A stretch of 64,000 nucleotides of DNA from an uncultured Clostridia bacterium. GTDB taxonomy: Bacteria > Bacillota > Clostridia > Lachnospirales > Lachnospiraceae. Of this stretch, positions 43,185 through 52,199 are shown in pieces. The notes under the pieces were generated by a model. The model ran no database searches, was not told the origin of the DNA, and saw only the letters and a program-made list of their open reading frames with translations. The translations under genes and the position numbers were made by a program. The stretch is taken from the NCBI GenBank assembly GCA_948467395.1, contig CAOKDX010000001.1:248001-312000 (forward strand). Direction: 5' to 3'. Position 1 is the stretch's first letter. Each line of letters begins with the position of its first letter.

Positions 43185-44605
43185 GGGGAAGGGTGACGGA
43201 GAGGAGAAGGGATTTCCGCTGTATCGTATATCTGTTGTCCACCCTGCTGGCGGCCGGCCTGCTTTTCCTCACCGGCTGCGGGCAGGGTGAGGAGGGCACG
43301 GTGATACTCCGGGTGGCCAATTCAGAAGAATATATCGACGAGGGCGGCTGGGACGAGGAGGAGCGGATCCAGCTGGAAGACGGCACATCCATAATCGGCA
43401 CAAGCTCCATGGTAGAAGATTTTGAACAATGGTATCGGGAGACGTATGGCGTGGAAGTGAGGGTGGAATACTCTGCCTATGGGACAAATGAGGAATTGTA
43501 TAACCAGATGTCTCTCGGGAATACCTTTGATGTGGTGTGTCCCTCTGAGTATATGATCATGAAGTTAATGGGTGAGGGGAGGCTGCAGCCCTTCTCCGAT
43601 GATTTTTTCGACCGGTCGGACAAACGGAATTATTATATCCGGGGACTGTCCCCGTATATTGAGGATATCTTCCATAAATTAAAGCAGGGGGATCAGGAGC
43701 TGAGCCGTTTCGGCGCCGGTTATATGTGGGGGGTAATGGGCATTGTCTACAATCCGGAGGAGGTCTCCCAGGAGGCGGTAAAGCACTGGGATATGCTGTT
43801 GGACCCCGCCTATTACAAGCAGATTACCATGAAGGACAGTGTGAGGGATTCTTATTTTGTGGCACTTGGCATCCTGCATGAAAAGGAACTTCTACAGCCC
43901 GGCCTTCTTCGGAGCAGGGACTATCCGGACACCATTTCCCGGTGGCTGAATGACACCGGGCAGGAGACGGTGGATAAGGTGGAGGGGATTCTCTCCGACA
44001 TGAGGGAGAATGCTTATTCTCTGGAGACGGACAGCGGCAAGGCGGATCTGGTCACAGGCAGGGTGGTGGCGAATATGCAGTGGTCCGGCGACGCTGTGTA
44101 CTCGCTGGACCAGGCAGAGGAGGACGGCGTGCGTCTCGCCTACTCCGTCCCCGAAGAGTGCAGCAATCTCTGGTTTGACGGCTGGTGTATGATGCGGGAC
44201 GGTCTGGAGCAGGATGGAAGAAAGCAGCAGGCAGCGCAGGCATGGATCAATTTCCTTTCCCGGCCGGACAATGTCATACGCAATATGTATTACATCGGCT
44301 ATACGTCCGTGATAGCCGGCGGAGATAGTGACCTGGTCTACCAATACGCAGAGTATTGCTATGGGGCGGAGGAAGACAGCGGGGATACGGAGGAGTATCC
44401 CATGTCGTATTTTTTCGGAGACAACGGGGATCACATACTGGTGACAGACAGGGAACAGCTGGAGCGGCAGCTGTATGCCCAGTATCCGCCGGAAGAGGTT
44501 CTGCGGCGCAGCGCCGTGATGAATTGTTTTTCCGAAGAGGCAAATAAGAGGATATCCCAGATGTGGATCAATATCCGGTGCTTTGACTGGAAACAGCTCT
44601 GGTGA
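43181..44605 (+). CDS. potD: Polyamine-binding lipoprotein PotD, long variant
   Basis: 474 aa. Basic N-terminus, hydrophobic helix and lipobox LTGC (Cys about residue 29). VANSEEYIDEG, YGTNEELYNQM, NTFDVVCPSEYMI and the later YMWGVMGIVYNPEEV follow the PotD/PotF solute-binding pattern; LWFDGWCMMRDG and AWINFLSRPDNVIRN match its C-terminal lobe. It is about 100 residues longer than usual PotD. Co-transcribed with potABC. Confidence 0.92.
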   Translation: MRGRVTERRRDFRCIVYLLSTLLAAGLLFLTGCGQGEEGTVILRVANSEEYIDEGGWDEEERIQLEDGTSIIGTSSMVEDFEQWYRETYGVEVRVEYSAYGTNEELYNQMSLGNTFDVVCPSEYMIMKLMGEGRLQPFSDDFFDRSDKRNYYIRGLSPYIEDIFHKLKQGDQELSRFGAGYMWGVMGIVYNPEEVSQEAVKHWDMLLDPAYYKQITMKDSVRDSYFVALGILHEKELLQPGLLRSRDYPDTISRWLNDTGQETVDKVEGILSDMRENAYSLETDSGKADLVTGRVVANMQWSGDAVYSLDQAEEDGVRLAYSVPEECSNLWFDGWCMMRDGLEQDGRKQQAAQAWINFLSRPDNVIRNMYYIGYTSVIAGGDSDLVYQYAEYCYGAEEDSGDTEEYPMSYFFGDNGDHILVTDREQLERQLYAQYPPEEVLRRSAVMNCFSEEANKRISQMWINIRCFDWKQLW

Positions 44606-44617
44606 GGAGGCGACAGT

Positions 44618-45094
44618 GTGGAAGAGACAAAAAAATCAATCAGGGAATCCCTGATCGAGCAGGTCTATCAGGTGCGCCCGGAGCACCTGAACGGAGCGGG
44701 CCGGCTTTTTGGGGGAAAGCTGATGGAATGGATCGATGAGATCGCAGGTCTGGTGGGGATCCGTCACTCCAACGGCAATGTGATTACGGCGGCCGTGGAT
44801 ACTCTCCGGTTTATCCGGGGAGCCTTCCTTGGAGACCTTATCGTCCTGATCGGAAGGGTTACCTATGTGGGAAATACATCCATGGAGATCAGGGTGGATA
44901 CCTATATCGAAGATTTTGAGGGCATGCGCCGTCCCATCAACAGGGCGTATCTCACTCTGGTGGGGGTCACGCCGGACGGGGCGCTGCGGCGCGTGCCGGG
45001 GATCCTGCTGGAGACGGAGGGAGAGAGGGCGGAGTGGCAGGCCGGTGAGAGGCGGAAGGAGCTGCGTGAGCAGAGGCGGAGAGAGGGGTATTAG
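44618..45094 (+). CDS. Acyl-CoA thioesterase, hotdog fold
   Basis: 158 aa from GTG at 44618 with GGAGG about 8 nt upstream. HLNGAGRLFGGKLMEWIDEI is the BACH/YciA-type hotdog core with the active-site Asp, followed by VTAAVDTLRFIRG and VGNTSMEIRVDTY. Hydrolyses acyl-CoA; substrate unknown. The last about 20 residues are Arg/Glu-rich. Ends the run that starts at 37477; no clear terminator follows. Confidence 0.9.
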   Translation: MEETKKSIRESLIEQVYQVRPEHLNGAGRLFGGKLMEWIDEIAGLVGIRHSNGNVITAAVDTLRFIRGAFLGDLIVLIGRVTYVGNTSMEIRVDTYIEDFEGMRRPINRAYLTLVGVTPDGALRRVPGILLETEGERAEWQAGERRKELREQRRREGY

Positions 45095-45194
45095 GAATGA
45101 AAACAGTCCCGGACAGTCCCAGGATGGCGGACCGGGGAATTCGGAAAATCTTTGCCCTTATGAAAAATAAATACTAATATTTTACGGACAACGA

Positions 45195-45223
45195 TTGACA
45201 TATTAAACCAAAGCAATTATAAT
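45195..45223 (+). promoter_or_regulatory. Perfect consensus sigma-A promoter of the lipoprotein array
   Basis: TTGACA (45195-45200), 17-bp spacer, TATAAT (45218-45223): both hexamers match consensus exactly. It is the only clear promoter before the five lipoprotein genes. Confidence 0.88.
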
Positions 45224-45294
45224 AATAAAAAACGACTGGCATAAAATAGCAGCCAGAGAACTTTCATTTTATGAAAATCAGGAGGAATGGGACA

Positions 45295-46581
45295 ATGAAG
45301 AAGACAGTGATACGGTTTACTGCCCTGGCTCTGGCTGTCTGCCTCTTTACCGGATGCAGCATAGCGAATACGGCGGGTGGTGAATCAGAGGCAGATAGAA
45401 AGAATGTAAGCGGAGAAGCGGTGAGCGGGAGTGTGGCGGCAGAGGATGATGGGATACTGGCTGGCCGGAATCAGAACTTTCAGGAAAATAGTAACTGCCG
45501 CTATACTATAGCAGAAGATGACAGCTATATTGTCCAGTTTAACCGGGCAGGAAAACAGAAAAAGAAAATAAGAATAAGATTCGACATCGATGCAATTGAA
45601 TGGGTTACGGATAAGTGGTTCTATTACGTAACGGACCGGGGAGATCTCTGGAGAATGCCTGTAAAAAAGACAGAAGAGGGGGAACAGCTTCTTACGGAGA
45701 AAAAAGAAAAGGTTTTGGAAGGATGCGGTGAGGTACAATATGCTACTGATCTCTATGTAATTGCAGATGTCTGGATCAATGAGATCCCGGTGCTGTGTAA
45801 ATACAATTGCAGGACGGGAAAGAGGACGGAGCTGGTCACAGTAAAAGAAGAAGATGATGAAGCGCAGGTGCTCTGGGGATCCGGGTATTATCCCCTTATG
45901 TGGCAGGGAAAGCTGTTTTTTGAGAGAAGGGATAAACTGTGCCTTCTGAACCCGGAAGATGGCGAAGTCTCCCCGCTGCATACCTTTGGCAGCTCGGAGG
46001 GGGACTGGGAGGATACGTATATTCTGGATCATTTCGTGTTAAAAGGGGATGAACTCTATTATACAACGGTGGAGACAGAGAATCTGTACCGTTTGAACTG
46101 TTCTACGAAAAAGTCAGAATGTGTCATGGAAAGAAAAGAATGCCAAAAGGAAGTCCGGCGGCTGCTATATGAGGATATGGATATAGAAGATATTTGGTGC
46201 GAGCTTATGTGGCTGGATCAGGACCGGATTTACTTTGCATTTGACATATGCTGGACAGAGAAGGATAAAACAACAGGGAAGAAGTCTGCCTGTTATAAAG
46301 AGGAATTATTCAGCGCATCTGTCAGTGATCTGACGCAGCTTCGGCATGAGGATAAGCTGATGGATTATCTGGATAAGAAGAGTACGGTAAAAAAAGGCTC
46401 TGATGTGACGGCGAATGAAATTCTGGGCGGTTCGGATGGTGTTATCGCGGCCGAATATCATGTATACAAGCAAGAGAAGGTATGCGAGAGCCGATACGTG
46501 ATCTACGATATTAGGACGGGGGAAATTAGGGAAACGGCAGGGAAAGACATGCTGGAAAACTATGAGGAATTATTGTATTGA
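45295..46581 (+). CDS. Tandem-array lipoprotein 1 (propeller-like)
   Basis: 428 aa from ATG at 45295 with GGAGG 8-9 nt upstream. Lipobox LFTGC (Cys21), a Ser/Gly linker (EAVSGSVAAEDDG), then a beta-rich domain sharing WVTDKWFYYVTDRGDLWRMP, LLTEKKEKVLEG, and C-terminal RHEDKLMDYLDKK with the next paralogs. This recalls DUF5050-type propeller lipoproteins. Surface location is likely; ligand unknown. First gene after the promoter at 45195. Confidence 0.8.
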   Translation: MKKTVIRFTALALAVCLFTGCSIANTAGGESEADRKNVSGEAVSGSVAAEDDGILAGRNQNFQENSNCRYTIAEDDSYIVQFNRAGKQKKKIRIRFDIDAIEWVTDKWFYYVTDRGDLWRMPVKKTEEGEQLLTEKKEKVLEGCGEVQYATDLYVIADVWINEIPVLCKYNCRTGKRTELVTVKEEDDEAQVLWGSGYYPLMWQGKLFFERRDKLCLLNPEDGEVSPLHTFGSSEGDWEDTYILDHFVLKGDELYYTTVETENLYRLNCSTKKSECVMERKECQKEVRRLLYEDMDIEDIWCELMWLDQDRIYFAFDICWTEKDKTTGKKSACYKEELFSASVSDLTQLRHEDKLMDYLDKKSTVKKGSDVTANEILGGSDGVIAAEYHVYKQEKVCESRYVIYDIRTGEIRETAGKDMLENYEELLY

Positions 46582-46603
46582 TTGTGGTTACGGGAGGTGC
46601 GGG

Positions 46604-48055
46604 ATGCAGAAAAAATATAATATGCTGCTGACGGGGATGTTTTTGGCAGGGCTTGTTCTGCCCGGATGTACTGCCGGGAGTGGAGACAGTATATCCACCC
46701 GGGTGGCATCGCTGCCTGCCGTGGAGTCGGAAGAGAAAGAGGGAACAGAGATGTTCCGTTATGTATCAAGGGATTATTTTTATACCGATTTTGAGGGAGA
46801 ATCCGTACTACAGACCGATGTAGAAGACGCCAATATGATCTGTCAGAGAGATCTGCGGGGAGGGCTGACAGATTCTTATCAGATGGGGGAGAATTTTTGG
46901 AGAATCTTCTATGTCGATGAGGACTGGCTGTATTATTCTGAGCTGACGGATCCCGCAGACTTGGACAGTGATGCGGAATCCCTGTATCGCGTCCCGCTGT
47001 CCCATAAGGACGGGAGGGAGATTCCGGATTTCTCCGGGAAAGAATATCTTTTTACGGAGCCAGCGGGGTTATCGCAGTCTGATTTTACAGAGAATTCGTT
47101 CTTACAATGGGATGGGGATACGCTTTATTATTGTGCAGGAGACGGTCTTGGGACATATAATATAAGATCCGGGGAACAGAAACGGTATTTGGTTCGTGAT
47201 AGGGAGACAGACAGTATCAATGCGGCGGGGACAGGATATATGATTGCTGAGGGGGAGAAGCAGTGTGACGTCCTGACGGATTTAAAAACGGGAAAGAGCA
47301 AAGTATTAGAGACAGATAGGCACCCATGGCTTCGCTTGGGCAGAAAGTATTATTTCCGGTTTCCCTATACTCCTTTTGGTGCGGGAGATATTTTACTGGA
47401 CCTGAACAGTGGTGAGACGATGGAGGTGATATCGAAGGAGGAGGGAGAGCGCGTGGCGGAAGAGGCGGGAGTGCCCTGGGATAAGGACTGGCTGGAACCG
47501 GGAGGCTGGGACGGTATGGATATCCGGTACATTGGCTGGCATAACCAACGCGTCTATGCCGAGATCCGTTATCCTTCTGCGGTGAAGGATAAGAAGGGCA
47601 AGAAGGTTTCCTTCTGGGATTCTGTCTGTGCCAGCCGGAATATGGATGAAGAGAGCGGCTGGACTGTGGAGAAAGAGATCACGGATCATGCCAGAAAAGA
47701 GATAAAAAAGTATTATAAACAGGTGGAAGAAGGAAGTTATAAGATAGAGAAGGATGAAGACGGTGAGATTCTGGAAGTTGAAGTGGATATAGGGGAGGGG
47801 ATCGCCAATGGGATCTTTTATTTCTCAGGGCTGTACAAAAAGAAGGGAAGGATGGCGAAGGATATCTATGACCTGGAGAAGAGGGAACTCCGGGTGATCG
47901 GCAGGAACTCACCGGAGACCTTCTATCCCTTCTATGACAACAGCCATCGCATGTGGTACAATATGCATGGGTGGCAGGAAATCCGGACGCTTGCTCCCAT
48001 CATGGGCCGGACGGAAGATCTCTGGGAGCAGGAGCAGAAGCGTAAGATTCCGTAA
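46604..48055 (+). CDS. Tandem-array lipoprotein 2 (most divergent)
   Basis: 483 aa from ATG at 46604 with GGGAGG 6-7 nt upstream. Lipobox VLPGC. Shares the general beta-rich layout (WRIFYVDEDWLYYSELTDP, LYRVPLS) but lacks the REDxLMDYLxxK C-terminus of the others and is longer (GIANGIFYFSGLYKKKGRM, YDLEKRELRVIG). Probably an older family member. Its upstream open frame overlaps lipoprotein 1 by 20 nt, but the real start does not. Confidence 0.75.
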   Translation: MQKKYNMLLTGMFLAGLVLPGCTAGSGDSISTRVASLPAVESEEKEGTEMFRYVSRDYFYTDFEGESVLQTDVEDANMICQRDLRGGLTDSYQMGENFWRIFYVDEDWLYYSELTDPADLDSDAESLYRVPLSHKDGREIPDFSGKEYLFTEPAGLSQSDFTENSFLQWDGDTLYYCAGDGLGTYNIRSGEQKRYLVRDRETDSINAAGTGYMIAEGEKQCDVLTDLKTGKSKVLETDRHPWLRLGRKYYFRFPYTPFGAGDILLDLNSGETMEVISKEEGERVAEEAGVPWDKDWLEPGGWDGMDIRYIGWHNQRVYAEIRYPSAVKDKKGKKVSFWDSVCASRNMDEESGWTVEKEITDHARKEIKKYYKQVEEGSYKIEKDEDGEILEVEVDIGEGIANGIFYFSGLYKKKGRMAKDIYDLEKRELRVIGRNSPETFYPFYDNSHRMWYNMHGWQEIRTLAPIMGRTEDLWEQEQKRKIP

Positions 48056-48171
48056 CTTAAAAACGGAAAAACAGCGTTTTTCGCGAAATGTTTGTGCCGG
48101 CGGATCCGGCATGTTCGGAAGAGTGCAGCAAAGCCATCAGCATGTATGTTGATACAGAAATGAGGGAAAGT

Positions 48172-49464
48172 ATGAAAAATAAATTCTTATTTAAGACAGT
48201 GGCACTGGTATTGACGGCCGGTCTGCTTGCCGGCTGCAGTATAGAGAATACGGCAGCCGGGACTCCGCAGACGGACAAAAGAAATACCAGCGGGGCGGCA
48301 GAAGATGACAGTATCGAATTCGCTGCCCCGAACAGGAGTTATCTGGAAAATAGTGATAACCGCTATAATACTGTGTTTAATAAAAAAACAGGCTATACCG
48401 AAGAACTTGTCCAGTACCGCCTGGACGGAACAAAGGTAAAGAGTTTTCCTTCGGATATCATGATGATAGAAGGCGATACAGAAGTAAATTGGGTGACTGA
48501 TAACTGGATCTACTGTGTAACAACAGTAGAGGTAGAGGATCCGGTAGAAGGGTATGATGTTCTTTGGAGGATTCCTGTCAGAAAGACAGAGAAGGGAGAC
48601 CGGCTGCTGACAGACCGGCAGGAAAAGCTTCTGAAGGCAGATATAATACAGATTGATTATGCCACCGATTCCTGGCTGATCATGGAAGTATGCCAGGATA
48701 ACAGCGAATATGATCGCGCGGTATGCAAGTATGATATCCGGCCAGGAAAAATGACAGAATTGATTCCAGAGGAGGAAGATGCAGAGTGTCTGTGTCGAAA
48801 GGAGTATCCGTTCATGTGGAAGGAAGGCCTTTTTTATGAGGGATATGATAAGCTGTACTATCTGGAACTGGAGAATGGGCAGGTGTCTTCCCTTTACACA
48901 TTTGATGGAGGTGAAGGGATAGAGGATGAGATACTGCTGGGCGATACCTTATATTTTCTTACAGAGAATGGCCTATTTCAGTGCAATTGTCCAACCCGGA
49001 CGACGGAATGTGTGATTCCGGCAAAGAGATTTCAAAAAGCAGTCCGTTCTCTGAAACTGGGTGACATAGAAGAGATTGACTTGAGCGGTTTCTTTATGGA
49101 GCGGGACAAATTCTACTTTTCCTTAATGGTATGGTGGGGAGAAAGGGATCGTGATTCTAAGAAGATTCATGGATCTGAAGATATGTTATTCTGTGTTCCG
49201 AAAAATAATTTCCAGAAGCTTGAACGGGAAGAGAAACTGATGAACTATCTGGAAAAGAAAAATGAAAAGAGGTATATGAGTAATAATAACGAATATTTTA
49301 CCCGGGGAGGATACATCGGCAGATGTGAAAAGGGGATGGTTGTTGCCTCTTATCCTACAAATAGAAATAATTTCAGATATGTGCTGTATGACCTGAAGAC
49401 AGGGGAGATCAGGGATATGGCAGAGGATAAGCTTCCCAAAGAATATGAAGAGTGTGCAGATTAG
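48172..49464 (+). CDS. Tandem-array lipoprotein 3
   Basis: 430 aa from ATG at 48172 with GAGGGAAAG just upstream. Lipobox LLAGC. Shares SIENTAAG after the lipid Cys with lipoprotein 1 (SIANTAGG), and WVTDNWIYCVTTVEVED, LLTDRQEKLLKA and REEKLMNYLEKK. Predicted outer-face lipoprotein of unknown function. Confidence 0.78.
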   Translation: MKNKFLFKTVALVLTAGLLAGCSIENTAAGTPQTDKRNTSGAAEDDSIEFAAPNRSYLENSDNRYNTVFNKKTGYTEELVQYRLDGTKVKSFPSDIMMIEGDTEVNWVTDNWIYCVTTVEVEDPVEGYDVLWRIPVRKTEKGDRLLTDRQEKLLKADIIQIDYATDSWLIMEVCQDNSEYDRAVCKYDIRPGKMTELIPEEEDAECLCRKEYPFMWKEGLFYEGYDKLYYLELENGQVSSLYTFDGGEGIEDEILLGDTLYFLTENGLFQCNCPTRTTECVIPAKRFQKAVRSLKLGDIEEIDLSGFFMERDKFYFSLMVWWGERDRDSKKIHGSEDMLFCVPKNNFQKLEREEKLMNYLEKKNEKRYMSNNNEYFTRGGYIGRCEKGMVVASYPTNRNNFRYVLYDLKTGEIRDMAEDKLPKEYEECAD

Positions 49465-49480
49465 AGAAGAGAGGGAGACG

Positions 49481-50758
49481 ATGAAGAAAATATTTTTGAT
49501 TTTCCGAACAGGGATTTTGCTGATCCTTGGCGCTGTGATCTTTACGGGATGCCATTTGGACAATACTGCCGGAGTGGTATCGGAGAACGGCTCCGCCGCA
49601 GTGAGTGGGGCAGCAGCAGGGAAGGATAGTGCAGAAGAGGAGAAAGCAACGGCATCCCGGCAGGTCGGGAGTCCCCGTGCCAATGACCGAAATGCCTATG
49701 TGCAGGCCCGTTTCGGAGATGCGTTGTTCCAAATGGACCGTGCGGAGGAGAAGGTACAAAAGACAATCGAGATGGAGATCGGATCAGTAGAGTGGGTTAC
49801 AAATGAATGGATCTACTATTCCGTGTATGGAGACAGCGACAGGGAGGAGCTCTGGAGGGCGCCGATAGAACGGGAAAAGAAGGGGGATCAGGTAAAGATA
49901 AAGAAGAGGGAGAAGCTTTTTGTAATGGAGCAGTTGTGTGTTGATTATGTAACAGAGGATTATCTGCTGATGAGAGGATGGGAAGAGGGAGATGAAAATG
50001 TGGAGGAGACCCGTCTTTATAAATACGATCTGAAAAGCAAACATGCCGTAGAACAGATGGCCGATGATAAACTGGGAGCGGTAGTGGAAGTTTATACAGA
50101 CGATTGTTCAGGGAACCCGATTGTGATGGATGGCGGGCTGTTCATAGAGACAGACAAGGGGCTTTTTTGTCTGGATCCGGAGAGCGGAAAGAGTGATGCC
50201 ATATTTCCTTCCGGTAAGGAGGTTATCAACGATTACAAGCAGTCTGGCACCGTGCTTTATTTTCTGCTTGACAATGCATTCTATCAGTATGACAGTATCA
50301 GTAAAAAGGTGAGCTGCCTTATTTCAGAAGGGAGCTTTATCGATGAAGTAGACAAGTTGGAACGGGGCGCTCTTTCGATGATGGAAGTATATTGTTTCTA
50401 TGTGGAACAGGAGAACATTTATTTTGAGGCAACAGTAGAATGGAAAAAAGGAAACTCTAATTCAAAAGAAGTAATATTATCAAATGAAGAGTTATTTTCT
50501 GTTCCGCGAGATCATTTTGACCAGATGCACCGGGAAGACAGATTGATGGACTATCTGGAACAGAAAGGAAAGTATGAGAAAGATACAGACGTGGGGCCTG
50601 ATCTGATTTATTATGAACATACAGGTGGGATTTGTGATATACATGACGGATACATTTACGCGGACTATACAGAGAAGAATGGGAAAGAGAATGTAGTTGA
50701 GATCCGGTATGACCCTGCCACACAGAAGATCAAAAAAATGGAGGAAGTAGCTGACTGA
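49481..50758 (+). CDS. Tandem-array lipoprotein 4
   Basis: 425 aa from ATG at 49481 with GAGGGAG 5-6 nt upstream. Lipobox IFTGC. Shared blocks: VEWVTNEWIYYSVYGDSDRE, LWRAPIEREKKGDQ, and REDRLMDYLEQKGKYEKD. Seventeen nucleotides after the previous stop. Confidence 0.78.
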   Translation: MKKIFLIFRTGILLILGAVIFTGCHLDNTAGVVSENGSAAVSGAAAGKDSAEEEKATASRQVGSPRANDRNAYVQARFGDALFQMDRAEEKVQKTIEMEIGSVEWVTNEWIYYSVYGDSDREELWRAPIEREKKGDQVKIKKREKLFVMEQLCVDYVTEDYLLMRGWEEGDENVEETRLYKYDLKSKHAVEQMADDKLGAVVEVYTDDCSGNPIVMDGGLFIETDKGLFCLDPESGKSDAIFPSGKEVINDYKQSGTVLYFLLDNAFYQYDSISKKVSCLISEGSFIDEVDKLERGALSMMEVYCFYVEQENIYFEATVEWKKGNSNSKEVILSNEELFSVPRDHFDQMHREDRLMDYLEQKGKYEKDTDVGPDLIYYEHTGGICDIHDGYIYADYTEKNGKENVVEIRYDPATQKIKKMEEVAD

Positions 50759-50771
50759 AGGAGTACTCAAA

Positions 50772-52127
50772 ATGGAACATCAAGGATTTAAAGTATTTTT
50801 TATGATGCTGGCAGTGATTTTTCTCTATGGCTGTGCAAATGCACCGGCTTCCAGTACAGGAACCTATACTGCCGGGGGGATCGTTGGTGAAAGTACAGTA
50901 AACGGCGGCGCGGCCAGTGGCAGATCAGTAAGCGGGGAAACCATAAGTGGAAATGCCATAACTGGGGAGGCTATAAGCGGAAGTATAGCATCCGTGAAAG
51001 AAGACGGATTTCAAAAGAATGGGAAGAGCCGATATGAAAATGATGATAACCGGTATAAAGAAAACGAAGAGTTTGACGGGCTGATACAATATCGGCTGGA
51101 TGGGACAAAGGTCAGGGAAATCGAGCTGCGGATTGATTGCGTGCAGTGGGTTTCCAATGACTGGATCTATTACACCAGCTGGGATGAGGAATACCAGGAT
51201 GCCCTCTATCGGATTCCCATTGAGAAAACAAAAAAAGGGGACCGCCTGCTGACAGACAGGAGAGAGAAAATATGGAAAGCATCAGGAATAGATATTTATT
51301 ATGCCACATCTTCTTATCTGATCTTAGAGCAGGAAAGTGACGATGCGGAGCTTTATAAATACGATCTGAAGACAAAGAAGAAGACAAAGCTGATGGCGGG
51401 AGAAGAGGATGTGTCGCCCCTGAGCATGGCGGGACATTTTGTTGGCGACACTCAGGTTCCGGATTGTCAGGATCGCACTCTGATGCTGGATGGCGAGTTG
51501 TTTTTTGAAACATATAAAAATCTGTACCGCCTGGATCCTGAGACGGGGAAGATCGCGGCTGTGTGTGCCACCGGCGAGAAATATGTTGATTTTGCATTGT
51601 ACCGCGGGGAGCTCTATTTGCTGCGGGATAATGAATTATATCATTTTGACAGGAAGAGTAAAAAAGCGGAAATTTTTATTTCGGAAGAGAGACTGATACA
51701 TCAGCTGGGGAAACTGGAGTCGAAGGAAATTACGAAGCTGATCTCTGAGGAAATGGCTCTTGCCCGCGGCCGGATGTATCTTGTCTTTCGGCTGCAGTGG
51801 AGACAGGAGGAAAGGGAGACCGGAAGAGACGTACTGTATCAGAGGGATGGTCTGTTTAGCATGCAGATCACGGAACCCGGCAGGATCAGCCGGGAGGACG
51901 TGCTTATGGATTATCTGGATAAGAAGGGAAAGTATGAGACTACTGCATCCCGAGCGGGAGAGCTGCGTGCGGAACACACATGCAGCTTTGACGAATATAC
52001 AGAGGGAACGGCGTGCTTTGAGTACTGTTATAAAAAGAAGGGAAAGGAGTACAGCCAGTATATTTTCTATGATCTCACGACAAAGGAGATAGAGGAGCGG
52101 GACGAAGATGAGCTCGTATCGGAATAA
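50772..52127 (+). CDS. Tandem-array lipoprotein 5 with SG-x repeat linker
   Basis: 451 aa; ATG with AAGGAG 8-9 nt upstream. Lipobox FLYGC. The linker (about 40-70) is a degenerate repeat: SGRSVSGETISGNAITGEAI then SGSI, lengthening the stalk. Shared blocks: VQWVSNDWIYYTSWDEEYQD, LYRIPIEKTKKGDRLLTDRR and REDVLMDYLDKKGKYET. Thirteen nucleotides after lipoprotein 4. Confidence 0.8.
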   Translation: MEHQGFKVFFMMLAVIFLYGCANAPASSTGTYTAGGIVGESTVNGGAASGRSVSGETISGNAITGEAISGSIASVKEDGFQKNGKSRYENDDNRYKENEEFDGLIQYRLDGTKVREIELRIDCVQWVSNDWIYYTSWDEEYQDALYRIPIEKTKKGDRLLTDRREKIWKASGIDIYYATSSYLILEQESDDAELYKYDLKTKKKTKLMAGEEDVSPLSMAGHFVGDTQVPDCQDRTLMLDGELFFETYKNLYRLDPETGKIAAVCATGEKYVDFALYRGELYLLRDNELYHFDRKSKKAEIFISEERLIHQLGKLESKEITKLISEEMALARGRMYLVFRLQWRQEERETGRDVLYQRDGLFSMQITEPGRISREDVLMDYLDKKGKYETTASRAGELRAEHTCSFDEYTEGTACFEYCYKKKGKEYSQYIFYDLTTKEIEERDEDELVSE

Positions 52128-52136
52128 GGTTTATAG

Positions 52137-52165
52137 TAGACAACCGAAATGTGGTGTTGTAGAAT
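52137..52165 (+). promoter_or_regulatory. Promoter for ddh
   Basis: -35 TAGACA (52137-52142), 17-bp spacer, -10 TAGAAT (52160-52165), 35 bp before the ATG at 52200. Confidence 0.55.
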
Positions 52166-52199
52166 AGAAACAAAAAAACCGGTAAAGGGAGGTAACTTT

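Noticed and set aside
50940-50990. SG-x repeats in lipoprotein 5 as a CRISPR-like or DNA repeat
   Set aside because: The repeat is at the protein level with variable codons, consistent with a flexible linker.
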